Numbered from the stretch's first letter, positions 23,636 to 36,130 are shown. The stretch: 64,000 nt of DNA from Onchocerca volvulus (GCA_000499405.2 HG738140.1:1445024-1509023); one strand, 5' to 3'. A program made the numbers and translations. The notes: generated from the sequence alone by a model not told the origin.

Positions 23636-24149
23636 ATTACGAATATAATAATAATAAATTTGTCCAACCTTTGTTCAATATGATTAATTTATGTAATTTT
23701 AAATTTATTACATAAAACGAGTCATTGGTTGCTAATCACAAGTTTTGAATATGTGAAATAAATATAATTATGTAGGTTATCTTCAAAATTTTCCTTCTTA
23801 TCTTATGAAGATGATTCGATCTACTAATCTCGTTTAAACTGCCCTATTTATGTTTACTTTTACAGTTGCCCAAAATATCAGTATTTTATTCACTTGTACT
23901 TATTTTAACAATCTTGATTTGCATTATATCTTATTTGGATATTTATTTAAGATTCATCTAGTATAAAAGTATTTGATTCAAATATAACCGAAGTCTACAT
24001 GCAAAACTTGACCTGAATATATTCAGCATTTAAGAAACAGGAATCTTGATAGCCTATGTTATACATTTCTCTGATAATTTTAATTGTTAAAATGCTGAAA
24101 TGCTTTGTTTATTTTTCTTAATTTTGAGTCAAACCAAAAATAAAGTTTC

Positions 24150-24445
24150 TGCATTTAAATTCTACGAATAGAGTCGCAAACGACAATTTCGGCACCGTAA
24201 GGAATTTCTTCAATGTAGTCATATAGCACCTTCCTGTACAGTGAAACAACATGATAATCAATATTTGGAAAACTTAGTAAGATTTGATAGGTTATTTTCA
24301 CTTCCTGATAATGCTTTTGAAATTTAAAATTCTGTAACGCTCCTCACGTTTATGAAAGGACAGAATCTATGGATGGCATCAGAGCCATAAAAATTTCGGA
24401 AATGTGTTTTTGATAGTATTTTGAATTGATCAGCTAATGTACGGG
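24150..24445 (-). pseudogene. Unidentified gene, 3' exons, copy 2
   Basis: Minus-strand homologue of 9729-10576 without the LTR. The exon at about 24441-24343 keeps LADQFKILSKTHFRNFYGSD, but the last exon has a one-base insertion after its acceptor (GAAGGTGC instead of GAAGTGG), which brings in a stop. Homology to copy 1 ends at about 24640, where Helitron DNA begins. Confidence 0.5.
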
Positions 24446-24639
24446 CCTAAACTAGAATAAAATGATAAATAGATAAGACAAAAGAAGGATTGTATAGCTC
24501 CATAGCTCAGAATCATATCGCTCAATATACTCAGAATACAGATCAAAATCATACTAAGAATTGAAGATAATGCAATGAAGAAAATTTGGTATCTTTACAA
24601 TCTTACTGATAACTTGCCATATTCATCTTTATGCTTAAG

Positions 24640-26260
24640 TGATATTCTCGAGTTGATCCAGCAAAGTTACAGAAAACGATAGATATCATTTATACAAAAA
24701 AAGATCAGGTAAAAATACTATACAAATATGGAATGGTGCCACTGAAATAGAAAACTGGTGGTAATTTCATATTCGCCTTTGCTATTAAAAAAATACAAAG
24801 TTCACATAAGCGTGGAATACTGTAACTCCGTTAAATCGACCTAATACATTTGTCAGTTTTTTGCGTGCAACCAGAAAGAAGTGATAGGAATGCGATATCG
24901 CACAGTTTCATGCTGTAAGATACATGAGCATCAATGAAGTTGCATGGCGAATTCTTTCATTTCCCATACATGAATGAAGCCCAGTTGTTATTCATTTAGC
25001 AGTAAATCTAGAAAGTGGACAAGATAACGTGTTCCTGAATCCATCGGCTACAAAGTGAACTACTTTCTTCGCATTTTGTCAAAATGACGCATTTGAAAAC
25101 ACTGCTATATTCGGAAATGCCTAAGTATTGCACATGAAATGCGAGTAGAAAGTGATTTGAACGGACAATCTGCCATATTCAAAGAAACTACGACAGGTAG
25201 ATTTTATACCATGCATCCTAATCAAGATGAACGCTTCTTCCCTCGCATATTGTTATTGTGCTCTATCCAACCTTCTTCCAGCAATTAAAAATTGTCAACG
25301 ACGTTACATATGCTACTTTCCGCAATGCATATCAAGCTTTGAATTTATTGGAGCGACACATCCAAATCAAATTCGTATATTGTTTGCAATCATATTGACC
25401 GTTCGTTCTTCTTCATCTCCAACAGAGCTATGGGAGAAATATGAATCGCATATGGTTGAAGATGTTCACCATCGAATAAGTAAGGAAAATTTGTAAAGAA
25501 AATTCAAGTACGATATGGATTTCACAGCAGATTTCTACAATGAAGCATTGATAATGATTGAAGACTTGCTAAAAATCCTTAAATAAAGTTCTCAATCAAT
25601 TGGTTCGTTCGATGTAGAATTGCGTTGCGAAAAAAAATTACAACACAACTGATCTTTTGTCATATGTGCAATCAAATATTCCCTAAGCTAACGTTTGAGC
25701 AAAAAGGCATTTATGATCAAATAATGCAAACTGTCAATAAGGAGCTTGGAGAATCTTCGTCTTAGATTCGCCAGGAGGAACTGGTAAAACGTTACTAATT
25801 AGATTGATTCTGGTAACAATTCGCTTCCAAAATAGCGTTGCCTTAGCTCTTGCATCGTCCGGAATAGCTGCAACATTGGTACCAGGTGGAAGAATTGCTC
25901 ATTCCGCTTTGAAATTGCCATGGAACATGCAATTCATTGAAACTATTACATGGCAGATTTCCAAAACATCCGCCATGGAAAAAGGATTGCAAAAATGAAA
26001 ACTTATTATTTGGGGGTAAATGTACAATAACGCATAAAAAATTCACCATCAAAATTCAAAAAGTTCACCATCAACATGCATTCACCATTAATAAAACTCA
26101 GGGTCAATCTTTAGAATTGTGCGGTTTAGATCTAGAGACCGATTGCTTTTTACATGAACAATTATATGTTGCGTGTTCTAGAGTTTGCAAAGCAGACAAC
26201 CTCTATACTTACACAGACAATGGAACAACAAAAAATATTGTATATCCAAAAGTATTGTGA
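24640..26260 (+). pseudogene. Helitron Rep/helicase, decayed helicase half
   Basis: The plus strand carries, in broken frames, strings typical of Helitron proteins in their normal order: RYMSINEVAWRILSFPIHE (about 24920), an FCQNDAFENT segment, FYTMHPNQDERFFPR, QIRILFAIIL with LWEKYESHMVEDVHHR (25370-25490), a Walker A site DSPGGTGKTLLIR (about 25765-25800), LALASSGIAATL (about 25840) and, after a deletion, TINKTQGQSLE and EQLYVACSRV (26085-26190). The last motifs are those of the PIF1-family helicase C terminus, ending at TGA (26258-26260). Multiple stops and a missing middle show that it is inactive. Confidence 0.88.
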
Positions 26261-26399
26261 AATTAAACATATCAGATGTGGGTGAAAGCTGAAAAATGTC
26301 AAACAGCGCCACAAAAATTATTGTTTTTGTTTACAATAATTCTCGTGGCGCTGTTTGACATCTTTCAGCTTTTGCCCACATCTAATATGTTCAATTTCA
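26258..26399. repeat. Near-perfect palindrome, 67-bp arms with 8-bp loop
   Basis: Arms 26258-26324 and 26333-26399 are reverse complements with about seven mismatches, and share the core GATGTCAAACAGCGCCAC. It starts at the stop codon of the helicase remnant. The related remnant at 44900 has GTGAAATTAA and then unrelated sequence, so the palindrome is not a fixed part of the Helitron. It could be a foldback or MITE-type insertion; if transcribed it would form a long hairpin RNA. Confidence 0.8.
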
Positions 26400-27299
26400 A
26401 AATCTTAAATCTCCGAAAATTTTTATCTCTTGCTTTGAAAATTTGACAGAATACTTTCTCGAGTTTACTGAGCATTGCACACTAAAAGACCACATTCATT
26501 TTGCAGAAAGTAAGCATGGCTAATAGATTCAGTCCGTTCACGTACTTTTATTTGTCATAGGCATGACAAGTAAAGAAAATAGATGAATCTATACAAAAAC
26601 AACGTACCTATTCGAAAGCGATGTTGTGTCAAAATTTGAAATCAATGGATTAACACTTGAAACACTGTGCTAAAATGAACGCTGAACATTTACGACAAAG
26701 AGGCAATTCAAGACACGACCTGATATTAGAATATCAGCCTAATATTAGAAGAGACAATTTACAAACTGCTTGAAGGAAACATTTCATTATACAATATCGT
26801 GATCTTGACATTTCTGCGATGCAATTACATTTCCCACAAATCAAAACGTAAACGAATTACATCTCTCCCAAAGCAAAAAACAAAAAAGCTCAAATTACTG
26901 GCTTTGATTTATTTCAAGACACGCGCCTATTTGAATGCACCGCTATGAAAATTTGAAATCCATCGATAGAGAATTTGAAACGCTGCAGGAAGTAGTCGCA
27001 GTCAATGCAGAAAGATAGCGTGGTGAATAAATTCTGTCCGCTTATGAAGACGCGGTACGGGACGGAATCAAAAAATTCAGTCCGCTCATGAAGACGTGGT
27101 GCAGGGTGAAGTCAAAAAGTTCAGTCCCCTCACTTTTAGTTTTCACGGCGTGAAACATGAGAAAAGTAAATATGTCTATATAAAAAAAGATGAATATTGG
27201 AATACAAGGTTATGTAAAAATTTGAAAACAATCAGCGGAGAAATTTCGGGGATATGTCATTATTAACACAGAACATTTACATTTTTATTTATATCGATT
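26400..27299 (-). mobile_element. Helitron 5' region, minus orientation
   Basis: Reading leftward from 27299 the sequence starts TCGATATAAATAAAAATGTAAATG and continues with the leader found at 43741-44110 and 27334-27500: an AAATTTT-ACA-AACCTTGTATTC segment, a TTTCACG...CGTGAAA motif, and ACTGAA-TTTTTGA-TCC. No coding part can be joined to it in this orientation with confidence. Confidence 0.65.
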
Positions 27300-27333
27300 T
27301 TTTTGTTGACCTTTGATTCGTAATGCCTTTTCA

Positions 27334-27860
27334 TCTATATAAGAAAATTTTAAATGCTATCTGTTACTGACGATGGATCTGCGGAAGTTCTTCACCGATT
27401 GTTTTCATTTCTTATTGTATAATTATACTTACTTTTTTCACGTGTCACGTCCGTGACAACTGAAAATAAGTGAGGAGGTGGACTTTATTGATTCCGCCTA
27501 CTTTTTTTCTGTCATTCTCCTTTTTCCTCCCATCTCTCTTTCTCTCTTTCTTGAGTAAAAGCCACGGTTAGCAATAATAATATAAATTAATCAATAGTAA
27601 AACCAACAATTAATAATAATAATAATGATAATGATGATAATAATAAAAAAAAGAATAATGAACAATAATAAATTATAACAAATAAATAATAAATGATAAT
27701 AAACAATAATGAATAATAATAAAGAATGCTGAGTAATAATAAATAATTGGCCAATACTTTGTTACCCTCAGCTAGGATCAATGTCGATTACCCTAACGCA
27801 CCAACAAAGGCGCATCATCATCACGCGCTAACAAAGGCGCCTTTTTTATCATTTTATATA
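27334..27860 (+). mobile_element. Helitron 5' region, plus orientation
   Basis: Begins TCTATATAAGAAAATTTTAA after an A, as Helitrons do. It continues with CTGTTACTGACGATGGATC, the TCACGTCCGTGAC palindrome and GAGGAGGTGGACTTTATTG, matching 53334-53530 and, more loosely, 43741-43950. Its right end is not defined. Imperfect AAT repeats (27570-27750) and a GGCGCC-centred palindrome (about 27833) follow. Confidence 0.65.
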
Positions 27861-28480
27861 GGAATGTCAACAAGAGCGGTTTAATGCTCGGGTTTTTTTT
27901 CCCTTTATATCGTTTTCTCCTTTTTTATTTAATAAATTTATCACTAGATTTGTTTTATTGATATTATTGATTTTTCACTCCTGCGTAATAAATAATTATT
28001 GATCATTTCTTTTTAACCCTCAACTAGAGTCAATTTCGATATTGATGAGAGCACAAGGTGCAGCTGCAGCAAGCAAAGTATCATCTGCATGAAATTTTTG
28101 AATAGCTATCTCGAAGAAAAATAATGTTACTATCAAAAAATGAATTTCTCACATGAATTTTATTAATTTATAAGTTTTCTAGCAAAAATTTCCGAAAAAT
28201 TAAAAAAACAATCTGTGGGGAAAGGTTGTATTAAATAACTTGCAAATAACTGCAGAAATAACCTGTAAATAAATAACTTATATAAAAAGTAAAAAGTTGA
28301 TTATAAAATTTCAAACTGATATCTTTTGTAATATTAATCAGGTTTAATTTTGCCAATCATGTACAGTTTCCATGAAGCATTTTTCAGTTGGCGGATACCA
28401 ATGTGCAATACAGGATGTTAAACTTGTAGCGCTTAATCGATCATTTTCTGGACGATGCCGGATGTGAATGATTGCATCAG
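27860..28480. other. AT-rich linker without gene
   Basis: Between Helitron DNA and module Z copy 2. No recognisable coding or element ends seen, apart from a second copy of a CTAG-GTCAAT segment (27770 and 28023) that might mark element edges. Confidence 0.4.
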
Positions 28481-28481
28481 C

Positions 28482-30335
28482 ATAATGGCTGATCGTAAAC
28501 CATCCTATAATTTTTCATATTTAATGCATATATATTATTAAATAACTAGTACATTTGGTCAAAACTCCAATTACTAACTAAAACATTAATTATCAATCAT
28601 TAACAGATCAATCAATTATTTGCAAATCGATTAATGCAAGTTGAATTTTATCGATGAGAAATATATTTATATTCATTGAGTCATGCAAGCTAATATCATA
28701 ATAAAGTAAAAAATCTTTTCGTTGAATGATATATTATTATCAGCGTTTGATAATTTGAATATCATTTGAGATTACGATTTGATCATCAACCAATAAATTG
28801 CCAATTTCAGTACCAATTTAGTTAATCCAAATGTACCGTGTTTCACCAGATACAGTACTCAGTAATAGAAAATACAACGCAAACTGCATAAAATTTTGCT
28901 CATTTCATATAAATTATGCTGAATTTTGTGCAACTAATTAATTAATTATTTCTATTAAAATAAGTCTTCACTTATGCAAAATTTATTGTGCAAACACACA
29001 AATAATGGCGATGATAAATGAAGCATCTCATCCTGTCTGGTGATTCCATTATTTAGCGATTTCTAATGTGGTATTTCACTGAGCGATCATATAAAGATAG
29101 ACCAGAGAAATATAGAAGTATCAATAATTAGTCATCATATGTAATTGCTAATAATAAAATGAAGCAAAAATAATTTTGTTTCAACACCAAAAAGTTATAA
29201 TACTTTATGAATCATTTTTTGTTATTTAAAAATAAATAGAAACTTTTATAGAATGATGCATTTGTGAATATTCAAAAAAACTCATGGAATTTTGGCATTT
29301 TCTCTCAATTCTTGAAATATGATGCAACATTTGGGAAAAAAGTGTTTTTAATCAGTTCGATTTCTCATTAAAATTAACAGAATGTTGATGAATTTTAGTG
29401 ATAAGTTTTATTGTCGGGAAGTGTATCGAATAAAAGAAGTAATGAATAATTATACAGCTTAAATAACTGTAAGTTTCATATATTTATTTTTTACTTTTTT
29501 CTAATTTTTTCCATTTCAGATGTCACATATTTATTAGAATTCCTTCCAACCGACGTCATTTGTTATGTCACGCAAAATTTCATTTCTCAATTTCATTCTC
29601 CCTTACTTCATAAATCACGCAAAATTCGTAATGTTTCACGTAAATGTTTCCGTGATAATTATATGATTAAAGAAACAAAATTATACGTAATCATTTTATT
29701 CAAATTAATTTAAAATTTGCAACGATGGTATTTGTATGAAATGGTTAGAAGAGTTATTGAATCAAACATTAATTACATGCATAGTTTGAAGAGCAGCATC
29801 ATTTTGATGGCTTAAATGGACGAAAAAAAAAGTTGAAATTAAAGTTTTAATTTATTAAATTCATGGTTAGATTAGCATGTTCTATTATACCGCATTTTTG
29901 TAAAGCTGCAATTCGTTAAATTAATGATTAGAATAACATGTTCTTCCGGTATACTTTCATTTTTATAAAAATTTCAATTTAGTAAATTAATAGTCAGATC
30001 AACATGTACCACTATTTCTACAAAGTTGTAAAATGAAGTTGCAACTCATTAAATTAGTAGTTACAATAGCATTTTTTTTCCTGTGTATCTTTAATTTCCA
30101 TCAGTGGAAAATTTGTTTGATAAGAGACGAATGATGAGAGGAGAGAAAATTTATCCATTTTTTTAATCAGAATTTAATAATTTAACCAAAATTTATTTTT
30201 TTCTTCCTTCTTTTCTTAATTTATTTTACTTACCATTTAATGGATCCGATGATAAATTCTCAATTATGATATGAAAGTGATCTTCCCTTAATAAATAACT
30301 GATTAGAATTGGATAATAATTAAAGCTATCCGGGC
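28482..30335. repeat. Module Z, copy 2
   Basis: Direct repeat of 14257-16070 and closest to 57501-59410; these two share changes absent from copy 1. The small ORF of copy 1 is broken here by TGA soon after the start. Confidence 0.8.
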
Positions 30336-30339
30336 TGAT

Positions 30340-31250
30340 CATTTATTGATAACACAAAATGAAAATATCGAAAAAGATCAATTGCACTTGTGCTTATTAC
30401 ACTTAATTGTTTTGTTTAATTAATGTACAACTATTGATCAGATCGTGCATATCAGCTTTCCACTATTCAACTGATATGTCTTATCCGATCTATAATCACG
30501 CAATATAATATGCAAGGAAATTAATTTTTTCCTGTTAATCAAATAGGAATCGAATATGAAAACATCTTTTCGTTTTTAGAAGTGCAATCCATAATCATTT
30601 GCACAATATAAGTGATATTTTCCATCGAAAATCAAGCATTTTGATATGCTCGAAATATACCAAAAGTGATAGCAAAAAATGATCAGAAATATGAGCAAAT
30701 ATATTTATTCCATTTTATTTATTTATTTATACGATTGCCTCAGAGAAATGAAAAATAAAAAATTAAAAACAAAGAAGTTTTCTAATTTTCAAAGCATTTG
30801 GACCTCAAGTTCACATGAACTTAAATCTCCTTGACATTTATTGCTAATAAAGAAGGAAAGATACCATAATATTCATATAATTACAAATGATGACATTTGA
30901 CATTGATTTTTTTTTCCGTCACTTCGATAATTACTTTTCTTTCATCATTTTTTCGCAGCGTAAAATTAGCTGTTACATACTATTCTGCGTCATTTCTTCG
31001 CCCGATCATAAATTTTCAATTTTTATTTATGAAAACACGAAAAAAAAAATTACCATAGATAATAAAATTTCTTCTTTCCTACTGTATGCAATAATTATTT
31101 CGATTTATTTCTTAATTTATATTTTCATGAAGAATGTATTTTGCATCTGTATCTTATAAACAGTACTAATTTCGTTTCGCTTCGAAAGAAAATTGATAAA
31201 TATTGAAATTTATTCGTATTATGACTGTATCAGTTAATTATATTTGTATT
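30340..31250. other. Unique stretch between module Z copy 2 and the 31.3 kb repeat
   Basis: In copy 1 the two flanking segments are almost adjacent (about 16070), so this 0.9 kb is an insertion here or a deletion there. An ORF at 30887-31159 is Phe/Ile-rich with no recognisable domain. Confidence 0.5.
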
Positions 31251-31254
31251 ATCA

Positions 31255-31560
31255 TAATCATGCGAATTAAATACTGTTCTGAATCAACTAGCTCTGATAA
31301 TGGATGACGTTTGAACAGAAGACTTATACTTCAACTCAACGTTTGATTCATCTCACAGCGCGTCATTTCCGCTTATCAGAAATAGCCCACGTGATTACAC
31401 GTTCAATGTCTACGTTTCATTCACGCAAACGAGACGTCATACTCATTGAAAGTTTGAAAAGAGATTGAAGACGTTTCGTCCCACAATTCCTCTAATCATC
31501 CGCTTCTCCGAATATAACAGCTTCATTCCAGCTCTCCTGAACAAAGCTTCAGAAGGAACT
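31255..31560 (+). pseudogene. Broken copy of the 16.2 kb hypothetical ORF
   Basis: Homologous to about 16070-16360. The frame has a TGA where copy 1 reads TGTAAG, and homology stops at AGAAGGAAC. This is the right-hand end of the copy 2 unit. Confidence 0.5.
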
Positions 31561-31569
31561 TTGAAAGAA

Positions 31570-33360
31570 CTCAGGAGATTCGAGAGATATTTCAGCAATG
31601 GTTTTTTTTTTTATTCTTAAACATAAAATAATTTGAATGCAGGATTTTCTTTTTTTTTTTTTTCAGTAAGGTGATGTTATTCAAGTCCAAACCATACATT
31701 TTTCAAAATTCCCTAGTAAACAAAAACTTTCCGTTTTCTTCAGTTATCTCTATTGTAAATAAAACTATTCGGTCTTTTCGATTCATTTTACGCTGTATAT
31801 ACGATCATTTGGCAAAATAACAGAAACGATGGAATAATAATTTGCTAAAATTAAAAAAAAATGGTCGCATTGCAGTTTATTTTAAAATAAGAAATGCTGG
31901 AATTAGAATTTAAAGTAAAAAAAAATCTACATAGGACAAAATTTTTATTTATTTCATTTTTTTTTTTTTTGCAACATTTCAATGAGTAAATTGATAATAT
32001 CATTAAAGGAGAAAATTAGAAGTATAATATATCATTATTCTCGCTATTGTCCCAAATAATTTCAAAATTTCAGAAAACAAATCAATCAATATTTCCAATT
32101 TTTTTATACTCAGTGACAGTATTATCGTCAAAAATGACTGTTGCTTTTATAAATATTTTAGAAGTGGTATGAAAAAGTTAGATAACGAATAAATTATTTA
32201 ATTTTCTTTCTGAAATTAATTTCGCTGCATAATAATTTAGGCATATGATTATCAAACAATATGCAAGTAGATTTTCATGGAAAATTTTTTAAGTTTAATT
32301 AACCTAACAAACCATTGATCTAACTTTGTTTTTTACAAAATCCCCATTTTCATGAAAGTTTACATTGTTTTTTAAACCTATTATATCTTTGTTTCCCAGC
32401 CTGAGATTTAAAATTTTCTATTGCTTACGAATAAATTATATATTGGTTTTTTTGAATTTCGATATAACACATTGTAAATTAATTAATTTAAAGTTCTAAA
32501 TTTCAGGAATGATAATGATACCAAAATTTTGTAATGATAGACATTCAAATCATATCAATTCATCAACTCTAAACTTAATAAAAGTCTCAAATTCTATATA
32601 ATTTGTACCATTAATATTAATTAAATGCTGTTTAAAAATTGTTATAACAATATATGTTTTCTTGGCTTTGCATTGAATATTTTCCAAACTTAAAAAAGGT
32701 ATGCACTTACGTGAATATGTCTGATAATACGCTTATAATTGTACTTGGACGTGTGTTTCGTTTCATTAAAAATGAAAAAAATCTGAACTTTTCATACAAT
32801 AAATTATAATTTGAACATGGTTTTTTTCCATAATTTTTTATACGATACAATAAACAAAATATTTGTAAATGTTTCATCTAATTGTATCACAATTATGAGG
32901 CTAATGTTTTAAAAATTCCATCGTTACTTACGTCATCCCTGTATTCTTTGCATAAAATAAGCGTGATTAAATGTATTTTAACATGGTGAAAAACCATACA
33001 ATAGATGTGTTTCAAAAAAAAAAGGAAAAAAAAGCTTTCTCTCCTTCTCTGAAATTTATTAGAATTTCCTAATATTAAGGCTATTTATTTTTAAGCTTGA
33101 GAAAGATTTGGAAAGTTATTATGCCTGATAAACTTACAGATAAATTTGTAGAATTAACTTTCTGAGAATTGTGACATATCCGGGAGAAACATTGCCATTG
33201 AGCAAATCTATTGAATGAATCATGTGAACGTCGTACTTTTGCAAACTATACTAATTTTAAATTACCTGTCATTTTCACCTAGTTATATAGCTCATAAATT
33301 TAATCAAAAATTCACATTTATAGGAAAGATTGGTAACATTACAATTAAGTAAGGATTATG
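31570..33360. other. Single-copy AT-rich stretch
   Basis: No homology to other parts of the window and no recognisable coding sequence. T/A homopolymers at 31603, 31651 and 31958. It leads into the carB-like fragment. Confidence 0.5.
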
Positions 33361-33368
33361 TTCTAATT

Positions 33369-33871
33369 ATACCAAAATGTACGGATTTGGAATCTAAATT
33401 AGTAGTTAATAATAGGAACAGATCCAATAGTTATAGGTGAGACCTGTGAATTTGATTACTCAAAAACTCAAGGTATTAAGGAATGAAGGTTTATAAAGTT
33501 ATTCTGATAAATTCTACTGAATTTTCTGATGCAACTTATATTGAACCTATACTGCCTGAGATCATAGAAAAAATCTTAATTAAGGAAAAGCCGGATGAAA
33601 TATTACTAACGATTGGGTAGGCGAACCGCTCTGAATATTACAAATTCACAAATGATGGAATATTGGATATATAACGTAAAGCTTATCGGTGTAAGTAGAA
33701 AAGCAATTAAAAAAGTAGAAGATGGAGAGCTATTTCGCTAGACTGTGGATAAAATAAAATTGAAATATCCTAAAAGTATAATTATAAAAAAATCTAAGGC
33801 AAATAAAGGTAGCTCTAGATTATATTGGATTATCTGCAATCTGTTCATCATTTACTCTTGGTGGTGCAGAA
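33369..33871 (+). pseudogene. carB: carB relic (carbamoyl-phosphate synthase large subunit, N-terminal part), bacterial type
   Basis: Broken plus-strand frames follow the start of bacterial CarB in order: PKCTDLESKLVV, PIVIGETCEFDYSKTQGIK, KVILINS, FSDATYIEPILPEIIEK, EKPDEILLTIG, LNITNSQMMEY, YNVKLIGVSRKAIKKVEDG, ELFR, then TLGGA. This is the ATP-grasp region of the enzyme that makes carbamoyl phosphate for pyrimidine and arginine synthesis. The start Met is ATA, several stops and frameshifts occur, and a segment after LINS is missing, so it is dead. The wording (CEFDYS, ATYIEP-x-x-PE) is that of bacterial CarB, not of animal CAD. No intron is seen. In filarial worms the natural donor would be Wolbachia; that is inference. 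Confidence 0.85.
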
Positions 33872-33874
33872 ACT

Positions 33875-35980
33875 TCTAGATCTTTAAATCAAGTTTATTT
33901 TCGGAACATTTCAAAAATACCAAAAACTTTTTCATCATGAAAGAAATTTCTAACCATAAACTTTAATATGAAAATAAACATTAGCAAAGATTGTTCGGAG
34001 CAAGGTGATTTGAAATGAGGTATTGTTCTCATTTTAAATTTAAATTTATGACAGCAAGTTAAATGTTCAAAAATAACAAATAGCAAGCATTAAATAATAG
34101 AAACTTCGTGCAGCATGAATTGCTGTTATGTTTTTATGCAAAAATTCTTTCGTGCTAAAATGCTTCAAATAAAAAGTACAATATTCTAAAGACAATGAAA
34201 AATCAGTCTGGAAGTTAAAGTTTCGACTTCGTTTTTACACTCATGGTATAGAAACAAAGTCAAAAGTTTAATTTCCAGACTGATTTTTTTCAAAGTTGAC
34301 TGGAATTTAAAAGAAAATAAATGAAACTTGAAAAGCGAAAACTTCACTATCAGTGATAAACCTGTCTTATCTTTCACAAGTTGATGCTGCGAGCTATTCC
34401 TTTATATAAGTGGAAAGCTTATAAATAATTCTTTTGAATAATCAAAGAAATAAGCAAGCATATCTTGAAAAAGTATTAAATTCTCTTTATAACGCTCATA
34501 TAAATCAGTTCAGGAATCTTTGTAGTTTTGTCGTAATTATCATTTATCAATATATCAGCAAGCCATGCTGCTTCCATTTATCCATCTTTTAGGTTAAATT
34601 AAATTATTCTTATGTATTTGTTGTTCAAAATAAGATATTGTGAATCATTCTTAAATGATTCCTCACATGGAAATAAAATATTCGCATATATTCTATATTC
34701 CAGAAATTTGAAAGTGATACAGGTAATTTAAATTCTAATTTAATTCTTGATCAAAAATTATTGATTAAGAGTGAAAAATTCGTTTAATGATCAAAAATCA
34801 AGGAATATTTTGTGTATTATTAATTAATCTTTTGATTCTGTATTTTTTAATTTACAAAAAAATAATAAAAACCAATCTTATCATTCTATCAGTTGATGCT
34901 ATGAGCCATTTCTTCATATAAATGGGAAGATAGTAGGTAATTTATTTTAATAACCAAATTTTTTTCAAAATGAACTTCTCAAAATTTCCATTCATCAGCA
35001 TGAAAATTTTCATTCATCAAAATGAAAATTTCCTTATCAAATAAATATTCGTTTTGTTTGCTTCCGTTTACCTTTTCATTTTTTACTTTTTTTCTGTTGC
35101 AGTATTTGTTTCATTTTTCCATCTTTTGAAAACAAAAAGTGAAAAGAAACTTAATTATAAATTCTACTCGTTAACTTTGTTGTTATTAGCACATAATAAT
35201 TATTCATAATTTACTTACTTTCTTCCTTTCTTTTTCCATCTCTCTCTTTCTTCACATTTACAATTTTTTGAATATAAAATTTTGTCAAAATTTTTTTCAT
35301 GATCAAAATATGAAATTTTTAGTTTATTCTGTATGGGAATTGGAATAAATCTAACTATATCTGTTTTTAAACAATGAAAGTATTAAAAATGCTTAACCTT
35401 CTTACTCTCATCATTTCTTTTTATTTACTTTTCGTCTCTCTTGTTTTTTCATTTTTTTTTCTAATTTTTATATTGGAATTCTTGCAAACAATAGTTTTCT
35501 TTAAAAAAAGTGTTAAAAGAAAAAATCTATTGTAAAATTAACATCAATTGCTTCTGATATAAATTACAATAAATAATAGAATTGGAAAAAAAAAAAGAAG
35601 GATAAAGCTAGGATTACTTTCTTTAACTACAATTTATTATCTAATACAAAGCAAACAAAAGTATTGAACGAATTAAAAAAAGACTTAGGTTAATAAGTAA
35701 AAACATTCAGTCAATAATGCTTTGTAGAAAACAAGTAAAGATAACTTGAAATTTATCTTCAATGATTAATAAACACTTAAAAAATTTGATTAAGAATTTC
35801 ATGGAAATATTCAGTTAGCGAAAGTTTTTTTAAAGAAGGTAAAATTCTTTATTTGTAAAATATCGAATGCTTACCCAAAATAAACGGAAGTAATTTCTGG
35901 ATTAGATTCCATGTAGATGGCTTAAGAAAGGGGAAGTCGAAAATAGGTGGCCTTGAATATTTCAAAACTTTTTATCTCAC
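33875..35980. other. Single-copy AT-rich stretch after the carB relic
   Basis: Apart from the hairpin at 34199-34287 and two similar short segments (about 34378-34430 and 34890-34940, sharing AGTTGATGCT and ATATAA-TGG-A), I see no genes. Some minus-strand frames near 34400-34600 look slightly protein-like but are full of stops. Confidence 0.45.
34199..34287. ncRNA. Hairpin candidate (35-bp stem, 11-nt loop)
   Basis: Arms 34203-34237 and 34249-34283 pair along their whole length with three mismatches and two G-U wobbles, and a further four A-T pairs extend the base. The arms share TCAGTCTGGAA at the outer end. Length and near-even pairing are compatible with a microRNA-type precursor, but a small foldback element would look the same. 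Confidence 0.35.
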
Positions 35981-35984
35981 ATTT

Positions 35985-36130
35985 TGATAATTAGCAAAAT
36001 CTTTGTAATTGTCAGCGTATTGATAATAAAAAATACAAATAGCAACATGGATTCCAAATGTTATATCAAGCAAAGGAAAAACCAGTAAATTTAAATGCAA
36101 TTTTTCTAGTATTTTAATTGTTCATAAAAA
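35985..36130. repeat. Remnant of receptor upstream flank (third copy)
   Basis: Matches about 315-470 (GATAATTAGCAAAATCTTTGTAATT through the ATGGATT block) in the same orientation. The receptor start itself is missing to the left, so the gene that should stand here has been lost. Confidence 0.7.

Noticed and set aside
30887..31159. 90-codon Phe/Ile-rich ORF
   Set aside because: Composition follows the AT-rich DNA; no motif, no homologue in the other duplicated units and no splice partners.
34186..34377. 63-codon minus-strand ORF
   Set aside because: It runs through the hairpin at 34199-34287; its apparent structure comes from the inverted repeat.
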